In this document: positions 1 to 4,502 of the stretch, piece by piece
How positions within the stretch are numbered: the first letter of the stretch is position 1
How the letters are laid out: each line of letters starts with the position of its first letter
DNA from: CAJGDV01 sp036667875
Lineage (GTDB): Bacteria; Bacillota_I; Bacilli_A; RF39; UBA660
Reading direction: 5' to 3'
Length of the DNA: 6,293 nt
Assembly: GCA_036667875.1 (NCBI GenBank)
Contig: JAVWTD010000052.1
Span: 1-6,293 of the forward strand
Made by a program: the position numbers and the translations under genes
Notes under the pieces: generated by a model
The model's database searches: none
The model's input: the letters and a program-made list of their open reading frames with translations, nothing else
Told to the model about the DNA's origin: nothing

Positions 1-31
1 AAAAACACCTAGCCGGATATGGCTAAGTGTT
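1..31 (-). terminator. Intrinsic terminator after the thioredoxin-like gene
   Basis: An 11-base-pair stem (arms 4-14 and 21-31) with a 6-base loop is followed on the minus strand by a run of T at the window edge (positions 1-5, two of them within the stem). Read as minus-strand RNA the single non-Watson-Crick position is a G-U pair; read as plus-strand RNA it would be a C-A mismatch with no U-run. Both facts orient it to the minus strand, where it would end transcription from the gene at 106-330. Confidence 0.8.
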
Positions 32-40
32 AAGTGTTAA

Positions 41-73
41 TAGGAACAATAACATACTCAGTTAATGTTCCTA
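41..73 (-). other. Hairpin between the thioredoxin-like gene and its terminator
   Basis: Outer arms 41-48 and 66-73 pair perfectly over 8 bases. After one mismatch, inner arms 50-53 and 61-64 add 4 pairs around a 7-base loop. No T-run follows on the minus strand, so it is not a terminator by itself. It sits in the 3' untranslated region of the gene at 106-330 and could protect the mRNA 3' end. It is followed by a 7-base tandem repeat (24-30 and 31-37, taagtgt twice) that merges into the terminator arm. Confidence 0.5.
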
Positions 74-105
74 TCTTTAATATATGCAGTATATTTAGAT
101 TTATA

Positions 106-330
106 CTAACTTATTAATAATTTATATATTTCTCTAACGGGTAGTACTTTGCCTTGACTTATAACTTTTCCATCTATTACTAATCCTGGCAAGTTTTTTA
201 TTCCATAATTATTTCGGTCATTTACTTCTTCTAGGATTATTTCTCTGTTTGTATCATCAATGGCCCTTTTTACCATCTTTTTTAGTTTAATACCGTTACT
301 TGAGTTTGATCCAATTATTCTTACTGTAAT
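106..330 (-). CDS. Cysteine-less thioredoxin-fold protein (Thioredoxin_3 / redox-active disulfide protein 2 type), ATT start
   Basis: This 74-codon frame ends at TAG and matches in length and layout the small thioredoxin-like family typified by archaeal MTH895. It has an N-terminal beta strand ending VRIIGS, a helix, a second strand, then the cis-proline motif LPGLVIDGKV (residues 47-56) and a C-terminal helix. Family members carry CxxC at residues 10 and 13; here these are Ser10 and Gly13 (segment SNSSNG), so classical disulfide exchange is not possible. There is no ATG, GTG or TTG at the 5' end and TGA is in frame just upstream. The near-perfect ribosome binding site at 334-343 is correctly spaced for an ATT codon at 328-330, which falls exactly where homologues have their initiator Met. 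The first ATG is codon 19 and would remove the first strand. It may be a degenerate or repurposed family member. The fold assignment is fairly secure; the function is unknown. Confidence 0.72.
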   Translation of the reverse strand: MTVRIIGSNSSNGIKLKKMVKRAIDDTNREIILEEVNDRNNYGIKNLPGLVIDGKVISQGKVLPVREIYKLLIS

Positions 331-333
331 ACT

Positions 334-343
334 ATCACCTCCT
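334..343 (-). promoter_or_regulatory. Near-ideal ribosome binding site that sets the ATT start
   Basis: The minus strand reads AGGAGGTGAT here, an ideal complement of the 16S rRNA 3' end. GGAGG lies 7 bases before ATT (328-330). The overlapping GTG inside this site opens a frame that stops after five codons, so it is not a plausible start. A site this strong is what a weak initiation codon would need. Confidence 0.75.
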
Positions 344-344
344 C

Positions 345-372
345 ACACATTAATAATAACATTACAATGTGT
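345..372 (-). promoter_or_regulatory. Possible promoter and inverted repeat upstream of the thioredoxin-like gene
   Basis: A perfect 7-base inverted repeat (345-351 and 366-372) with a 14-base spacer sits directly 5' of the ribosome binding site. Within the spacer the minus strand reads TGT-TATTAT (353-361), an extended -10-like element, with no good -35. The gene lies after a terminator at 407-438 and therefore needs its own promoter, which makes this the best candidate. The inverted repeat could be an operator or a leader hairpin. The evidence is only pattern-level. Confidence 0.3.
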
Positions 373-403
373 AAGAAATTTGTAGAAATTATGTGAAAAT
401 AAG

Positions 404-438
404 AAAAAGAACAAATTAGGTTATTATCATTTGTTCTT
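404..438 (-). terminator. Intrinsic terminator of the thiI transcript
   Basis: A perfect 10-base-pair stem (arms 407-416 and 429-438) with a 12-base loop is followed on the minus strand by TTTTTCTTATTTT. The stem is AT-rich but has no mismatch. Its upstream arm lies inside the last codons of the 42-codon ORF and its loop holds that ORF's stop codon. Confidence 0.65.
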
Positions 439-544
439 CGATTTGTTTTGTTTTTGTTGTTTTTTTGTGGTTTATGCCTGTTTCTGTTATTATGTCTGTT
501 ATCATTTTTTCTTTTGGGTTTGGGAATGTTTTGTTATTGTTCAT
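416..544 (-). CDS. Small Thr/Lys-rich hypothetical protein downstream of thiI (42 aa)
   Basis: I do not recognise this protein. The frame begins MNNNKTFPNPKEK and ends EEQMIIT before TAA. It has eight Thr and seven Lys, no Cys, no Trp and no membrane segment or signal peptide, and should be soluble and partly disordered. Support for translation is an AGGAGG site (550-555) five bases before ATG, and its position 39 bases after the thiI stop ahead of a shared terminator. Its codons are richer in C-ending forms (AAC, CAC, GGC, ACC) than those of thiI, which reflects the strong G/T bias of the plus strand here. That bias and the terminator arm inside the last codons are reasons for caution. In Bacillus subtilis the gene after thiI is the spore protein gene sspA; I see no similarity to that family. 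It could also be an untranslated 3' region. Confidence 0.45.
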   Translation of the reverse strand: MNNNKTFPNPKEKMITDIITETGINHKKTTKTKQIEEQMIIT

Positions 545-552
545 GTTTGCCT

Positions 553-575
553 CCTGTACTTAGTATATGTACAGG
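553..575 (-). promoter_or_regulatory. Hairpin partly covering the ribosome binding site of the 42-codon ORF
   Basis: Perfect 7-base arms (553-559 and 569-575, cctgtac/gtacagg) flank a 9-base loop. In minus-strand RNA the 3' arm includes the first three bases of the AGGAGG site at 550-555. The thiI stop codon (584-586) lies just upstream, so a ribosome finishing thiI would cover the 5' arm and open the site. This suggests translational coupling. It could also be a protein-binding palindrome. Confidence 0.4.
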
Positions 576-583
576 TTTAATTT

Positions 584-1762
584 TTATAACAGGTCTTCGT
601 ATTTTTCTGGTTCTAAATCTTTTATTACCATTATGTTTTTAATGGTTTCTTCGATTAGGGTTTCGTAGTCGAAATGGCTTTCATATTCTAGGCATTTGTC
701 TAGTTTTGGGTTTATTACTGGATGTTTTGGTAGGAAGATTGTACAACAATCTTCAAATGGTAATATGCTTGTTTCATAGGTTCCTATTTTTTTTGATATT
801 TCTATTATTTCTAGTTTATCTAGGCACGCTACGGGTCTTATTACGGGCATATTTGTTACATTATTTATAACTGACATTGAGGTTATTGTTTGGCTTGCTA
901 CTTGACCTACACTTTCTCCATTAATTATTATTTCACATTTTCTCATTTTTGAGTATCTTTCTGCTATTCTATACATCATTCTTCTCATTATTGTAATGTT
1001 ATAGTTTGATGGACAGTTTTGATAGATTGCTTCTTGTATTTTAGTAAATGGTACTACGTGTACTCTTATGTTTCCTGAATATCCGTTAATTATGTTTGCT
1101 AGTTTAATTACTTTATTTTTTGCTTCATCACTTGTATGAGGTGGGGATTCAAAATATAAACAATCTATATTTACGCCTCGTTTTAAAGCAAGATAACCTG
1201 CTACTGGTGAGTCAATTCCACCGGATAACATAAGCATACCTTTTCCTTGAATACCTACTGGATATCCTCCACTTCCTTTTATTTCATTGGTATAGATAAA
1301 TGTTCCTTCTGGTCTAATTTCAATGTGTATTTTAAGTTCTGGGTTATGTACATCTACTTTACAGTCAAAGTGATTTAAAACTAATCCACCTATTTTATTG
1401 TTAAATTCCATTGAGGGGATTGGGTAATTTTTATCGGCTCTTCTTGTATCAACTTTGAATGTTTTAAATTGTTCTTTTAAAAGAATTTCTAATACTTTAT
1501 CTTTTATTACATCTACTTCGTTTGTAACTTTATGACATATTACTACGCTGTGGATTCCAAATATTTTACTTAATTTGTTTGCTACTTCGTCTATAATTAT
1601 ATTATCGCATGTAATATACATTCTTACTCTATCATATTTAATTTCTATTTCTAATCCTTTAAGTAAATTTTCAATATTCTTAACAAGCATTTTGATAAAC
1701 ATTTTTCTATTTTCTTTTTTTGTTGTTAGTTCTCCATATTTTATTAATATTAATCTTTCCAT
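584..1762 (-). CDS. thiI: tRNA 4-thiouridine synthase (tRNA sulfurtransferase) ThiI, without rhodanese domain
   Basis: ThiI adenylates uridine 8 of tRNA with ATP and transfers sulfur to make 4-thiouridine, a near-UV sensor; in some bacteria it also serves thiazole synthesis for thiamine. The 392-residue protein has the standard order: an N-terminal ferredoxin-like domain (about 1-60, starting MERLILIKYGEL), a THUMP domain (about 60-165) and a PP-loop ATPase domain with SGGIDSP at 180-186. GESVGQVASQT at 282-292 and DCCTIFLPKHP at 338-348 are also typical; the Cys pair 339-340 corresponds to the region of the catalytic Cys344 of E. coli ThiI. The protein ends soon after, so the C-terminal rhodanese domain of the 482-residue E. 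coli enzyme is absent, as in most Gram-positive ThiI. Such enzymes take sulfur from a cysteine desulfurase (NifZ in B. subtilis), which is not encoded beside it here. ATG at 1760-1762 follows GGAGG (1769-1773) by six bases. Confidence 0.97.
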   Translation of the reverse strand: MERLILIKYGELTTKKENRKMFIKMLVKNIENLLKGLEIEIKYDRVRMYITCDNIIIDEVANKLSKIFGIHSVVICHKVTNEVDVIKDKVLEILLKEQFKTFKVDTRRADKNYPIPSMEFNNKIGGLVLNHFDCKVDVHNPELKIHIEIRPEGTFIYTNEIKGSGGYPVGIQGKGMLMLSGGIDSPVAGYLALKRGVNIDCLYFESPPHTSDEAKNKVIKLANIINGYSGNIRVHVVPFTKIQEAIYQNCPSNYNITIMRRMMYRIAERYSKMRKCEIIINGESVGQVASQTITSMSVINNVTNMPVIRPVACLDKLEIIEISKKIGTYETSILPFEDCCTIFLPKHPVINPKLDKCLEYESHFDYETLIEETIKNIMVIKDLEPEKYEDLL

Positions 1763-1785
1763 AGTTTTCCTCCAAATTCCTGTAT

Positions 1786-1794
1786 ATTATAGCA
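1786..1794 (-). promoter_or_regulatory. Extended -10 promoter of thiI
   Basis: The minus strand reads TGC-TATAAT, a perfect -10 with the TGn extension. The region 17 bases upstream is only a T-run, so the -35 is poor and the extension probably compensates. The predicted start of transcription near 1779 leaves a short leader before the GGAGG site at 1769-1773. It makes thiI at least partly independent of the upstream NUDIX gene. Confidence 0.7.
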
Positions 1795-1819
1795 TGAAAT
1801 AGAAAGAAAAAAAACAATA

Positions 1820-2788
1820 TTATTTTTTCTTTAATTGTTGTAAGAATTTAATATCGTTTTCTAATAAATCTTTTTTTACTACTAAGAAGGCTTGTTTACT
1901 ATTTATATAAAGGTAAAAGTTTTCTTTTGTTTCAATAATTCTTTTTAAGAATGTGTAGTAAATTTTATTGTTCTCATATTTTTCTGTTATAAAGTATTCT
2001 TTGAAGAATATTAGGTCTTCTTCTTTTGTTTCTAAAGATTTGTATAGTTTTTTTGTTTTTATTTTAGTTAAGTATTTTGAGCCATAGATAAATCCTAGAA
2101 TAAATATTAGTGCAAATAATGATAAGTAAGTTTTATTTGCTAGTCCTATTATTCCAATAAAGGCTACTATTAGTATGATGATTTTGTTGAATATATCTCT
2201 TTTTAGATGGTCTAAATTAAGTTTTAGATATTCTTCTTCGGAGTATATTACTTTGGTTCTGAACTGAAATCCATCTTTTAAAAATTGAAATAGTTTTTGG
2301 TGTTCTACTGTTGATGGTACGTAGTCTTTGTTGTTTTCTTTATAGATTTTTTTTAATTCATTTATTTTAATGAATTTTATGTCTGTTAGTTCATTTTTTT
2401 GGAGTTTAGTGTTTTTAATGTCTATATCTTTTTTTAGTAGATATACATCATCAAATGAGTTTATTTTTAAGTCTCCTAGTTCTTGATTTCTTCTAATAGT
2501 AAAGAGATATGTTAATTCTTTTGTATCTATGTCTAATTCTTCTTTTAGTTCCCTTATTGCGGCGCTTTTACTGTCTTCTTCAGTGTTTACGTGTCCTGCT
2601 GTTGATATAGCCCAGAGGCCTGGGAAAGTATCTTTTTTGGGGTTTCTTTTTTGAAGTAATATTTCATTATTATTGTTTATTATCCATACATGAACTGTTC
2701 TATGGAGTAATCCTTCTTTTAGAACTAAAGAGCGTGGTTTTTTATCTATAATATTGCCTGATGAATCAAGAACATCAATTATTTCCAT
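1820..2788 (-). CDS. NUDIX hydrolase fused to a membrane-anchored YcxB-like domain
   Basis: Numbering is from ATG at 2786-2788 (322 residues); a TTG directly before it is also possible, but ATG lies seven bases after AGAGGA. Residues 1 to about 165 form a NUDIX domain of the isopentenyl-diphosphate-isomerase-like type, with a complete box (Gly65, Glu71, Arg79-Glu80, Glu83-Glu84) that should bind Mg2+ and cleave a nucleoside diphosphate or related substrate. IPP isomerase activity itself cannot be assumed. From about residue 172 the sequence changes: TKVIYSEEEYLKLN looks like the start of a stand-alone YcxB protein, two hydrophobic segments follow (about 200-217 and 221-235), and the tail (about 255-310, with FFKEYFITEKYENN and ETKENFYLYINSKQAFLV) matches the YcxB C-terminal domain. 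The reading frame is continuous, so this is a real fusion in this sequence. It overlaps the preceding gene by 14 bases and its ribosome binding site lies within that gene, so the two are likely translationally coupled. The substrate is unknown; the enzyme domain should face the cytoplasm at the membrane. Confidence 0.85.
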   Translation of the reverse strand: MEIIDVLDSSGNIIDKKPRSLVLKEGLLHRTVHVWIINNNNEILLQKRNPKKDTFPGLWAISTAGHVNTEEDSKSAAIRELKEELDIDTKELTYLFTIRRNQELGDLKINSFDDVYLLKKDIDIKNTKLQKNELTDIKFIKINELKKIYKENNKDYVPSTVEHQKLFQFLKDGFQFRTKVIYSEEEYLKLNLDHLKRDIFNKIIILIVAFIGIIGLANKTYLSLFALIFILGFIYGSKYLTKIKTKKLYKSLETKEEDLIFFKEYFITEKYENNKIYYTFLKRIIETKENFYLYINSKQAFLVVKKDLLENDIKFLQQLKKK

Positions 2789-4277
2789 CAATATTTCCTC
2801 TTTCTATTATTTTTTCTAGTCTCTGAATATATAAGTTTAAATAGTTAACATATACAAGGGAACCTGGATAATTATCAGTTAATAGGGTTGTCTTCATTAT
2901 ATTATCTATTTCTTTATAATTAATCATTTTAATTAGTTTTTCTCTATATTTATTTGAGAATCCTTTATAGTCTCCTTTTTTTATGGCTAATTCTAGGGCA
3001 TATTTCATTTGAGACCTTCCATATTTTTTAAATGTTTCTATACTTGCTTTTTCTAATATTTCTTGTGATAAACTTAAATAATTTATGCTTATACTGTTTA
3101 GTACATATTTTCTTATGTCTGTTTCTCCACCTTGTTTTATTATTTTTACTATATCTATTCCTTGTAAGTTGTCTATAATTCTAGATCTTATGCTATTTGT
3201 TTTGGTAAACATTTTAGGGTCGTTTGTTTTAATATAGTATTGTATTGCTTTTACTGTAAAGTCAATTCCATATTTTTTGGTGTTTTCAATTATTGCTTCT
3301 TCTAGTAGTTTTTCTTTTTGTTTTAATGTTGTGATTATTTCTGTTTCATTAAAATAAAGATTTACATTTTTAACCATAAAATTATATAGATTCTTTTTGT
3401 ATTCTCCATTATTTACTTTATTATAATGTGTTACAAAGTCATTAAGGTTTTTATTCTTATCAAGTGATAAGATGATTAGTTCGGTTACTTCCATGTGGCT
3501 CATTAGTTTATTAACATAGTTTGATTTAATGTTTCTACTTTTGCAGTAACCATCTAGTTCTTTTCCTTTTATAAAAATATTGTTATAAATATGATTTACA
3601 AATATTTTAAAGTCGTCTAAGGAAACTAGGTGAAGCCTATTTTGTTTTTTTAGTTTATTAATATATCCTGATATATATTTGCTTACTTCGTTATTGTATG
3701 ATGCTTTCCCATCAACTGAGTATGCAATATTTGTATCGTTCATTGCAAATGGGTTTGGGCTTATTAGTCCTTCAAGTATATATTTATCATTGTTTATGAA
3801 TGTTGCTATTTGGTTTGCATCATTTAATTCTTCTACTCTTATTACTATATTGTCTAATCTAAAGTCTCCTGCTACTTTAGAAATATGTTTTATATTATTA
3901 TTTTCTAGAAAATCAAATATTTTTATGACTGATTTTTGAATATGCTTTTTATCTTGAGGAATATATAGTTTTATACATTCTTTGTTTATTTCTTCTAGGC
4001 GATTGGTAAACTGACAGAAATATTTATAATTGTCTGCGATAAAAACTTGGATATTATTTCTAAATTTATAGTTTTCTGTCCACACTTTAAATATAGTATT
4101 TATTTTACTATTTTCTTCTATTCCATAAGTTACTAATTCGCCATAAACTAGCTTTGGTGTGATTTCTAAGTTAGTACTAGATAACGCGATTGATGCTATA
4201 TGAATTAAAAATTCATCGATACGATCAAATCTATTAATCAATGATTTCGTCCATTCCTTCAATAAATGTTTCGGCAT
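2775..4277 (-). CDS. Uncharacterised 500-residue protein with HopA1-like central segment and duplicated C-terminal module
   Basis: I do not firmly recognise this protein. It has no signal peptide or membrane segment. Numbering is from ATG at 4275-4277; a TTG precedes it, there is no clear ribosome binding site, and a start further in (for example TTG at codon 13) is possible, so translation probably depends on coupling to the gene it overlaps by 44 bases. Residues 101-231 have a pattern I associate with HopA1-family proteins (phosphothreonine-lyase fold, also found as lyases of class V lanthipeptides): IKLYIP, then a helix, then HISKV (Lys134), RLDNIVIR (Arg140, Asp142, Arg147), PNPF (174-177), and IAYSVDG followed by SYN (193-195). 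This is from memory and tentative. Residues 324-358 and 407-441 are two copies of one helical unit at a constant offset of 83 residues, both holding A-x-I-E then KKYG and later IK--D---F. The gene ends in TGA and overlaps the NUDIX gene by 14 bases. Confidence 0.8.
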   Translation of the reverse strand: MPKHLLKEWTKSLINRFDRIDEFLIHIASIALSSTNLEITPKLVYGELVTYGIEENSKINTIFKVWTENYKFRNNIQVFIADNYKYFCQFTNRLEEINKECIKLYIPQDKKHIQKSVIKIFDFLENNNIKHISKVAGDFRLDNIVIRVEELNDANQIATFINNDKYILEGLISPNPFAMNDTNIAYSVDGKASYNNEVSKYISGYINKLKKQNRLHLVSLDDFKIFVNHIYNNIFIKGKELDGYCKSRNIKSNYVNKLMSHMEVTELIILSLDKNKNLNDFVTHYNKVNNGEYKKNLYNFMVKNVNLYFNETEIITTLKQKEKLLEEAIIENTKKYGIDFTVKAIQYYIKTNDPKMFTKTNSIRSRIIDNLQGIDIVKIIKQGGETDIRKYVLNSISINYLSLSQEILEKASIETFKKYGRSQMKYALELAIKKGDYKGFSNKYREKLIKMINYKEIDNIMKTTLLTDNYPGSLVYVNYLNLYIQRLEKIIERGNIDGNN

Positions 4278-4428
4278 CAATTTTACGTGCTAATTCTAAT
4301 ACTTCTTTTAAATCCATCGTGTCTTCCCCTGTTTCAGGAATGAAATTGTTTTGTTCTATTTCTTCATCAGGTAGAAACACTATTATGTCTTTGTTTGTTT
4401 CGTTTATTTTTATTGTTTTTGTTTCCAT
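4234..4428 (-). CDS. Small acidic protein (64 aa), first gene of the three-gene unit
   Basis: I do not recognise this protein. From ATG at 4426-4428 it has 64 residues, of which 19 are Asp/Glu and only six Lys/Arg, giving a strong negative charge; there is no Cys, so it is not a lanthipeptide-type precursor. The first third (about 3-20) looks like a beta hairpin (TKTIKINE, then DIIVFLP), followed by an acidic linker and a C-terminal helix starting near DLKEVLELARKID. A TTG eight codons earlier is in frame, but ATG is better placed after AGGATGTGAG and the earlier start would sit within a few bases of the predicted transcription start. Its last 44 bases overlap the start of the 500-residue protein, so the two are co-translated and probably work together. 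An antitoxin, immunity or chaperone partner would fit size, charge and order, but this is inference from context only. Confidence 0.8.
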   Translation of the reverse strand: METKTIKINETNKDIIVFLPDEEIEQNNFIPETGEDTMDLKEVLELARKIDAETFIEGMDEIID

Positions 4429-4452
4429 AATCTCACATCCTAATATATTCAA

Positions 4453-4461
4453 ATTATATCA
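4453..4461 (-). promoter_or_regulatory. Extended -10 promoter of the three-gene unit
   Basis: The minus strand reads TGA-TATAAT, a perfect -10 with TGn extension. The matching -35 window falls in the stem of the ezrA terminator (4476-4481, TGCCTT) and is poor. Transcription would begin near 4446, giving a leader of about 18 bases before ATG at 4428. The promoter lies immediately after a terminator, so the unit is set apart from ezrA. Confidence 0.7.
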
Positions 4462-4470
4462 TAAAAACAC

Positions 4471-4502
4471 AAAAAAAGGCACTATTTTTATAAATAGTCC
4501 TT
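4471..4502 (-). terminator. Intrinsic terminator of ezrA
   Basis: Arms 4492-4502 and 4476-4487 pair over 11 bases with a single one-base bulge and a 4-base loop, closed by a GG/CC base. The minus strand continues as a T-run (4471-4477), then GTGTTTTT. The stem begins inside the ezrA stop codon (4501-4503). Confidence 0.8.

Noticed and set aside
24..40. Tandem heptamer taagtgt as an iteron or mobile-element end
   Set aside because: There are only two copies, adjoining a terminator arm, with no matching inverted copy or target duplication in the window.
553..580. Plus-strand terminator at the thiI end
   Set aside because: The hairpin is followed by a T-rich stretch on the plus strand, but no plus-strand gene reads into it, and a role at the minus-strand ribosome binding site explains it better.
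448..642. Plus-strand frame encoding a Leu/Phe/Cys-rich hydrophobic peptide
   Set aside because: It is antisense to the thiI end and the small ORF, arises from a G/T-rich stretch, and has no ribosome binding site or promoter on the plus strand.
1575..1802. Plus-strand frame opposite the start of thiI
   Set aside because: It is a hydrophobic antisense shadow of a secure gene with no initiation signals. The same applies to plus-strand frames at 3679-3939, 4241-4513, 4892-5104 and 5886-6176.
1803..1832. Possible terminator after the NUDIX-YcxB gene
   Set aside because: The 10-base stem (1803-1812 with 1823-1832) has a single G-C pair and uses up the T-run itself, leaving no U-tract after it. 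Transcription may continue into thiI.
4234..4428. Acidic 64-residue protein as a lanthipeptide precursor for the HopA1-like protein
   Set aside because: It has no cysteine and no core-peptide-like C-terminus, and no kinase or other maturation gene is present.
1763..4500. Recent mobile insertion between ezrA and thiI
   Set aside because: No transposase, integrase, terminal repeats or target duplication are visible, and the base composition looks like that of the neighbours, so displacement of nifZ is inferred only from gene order.
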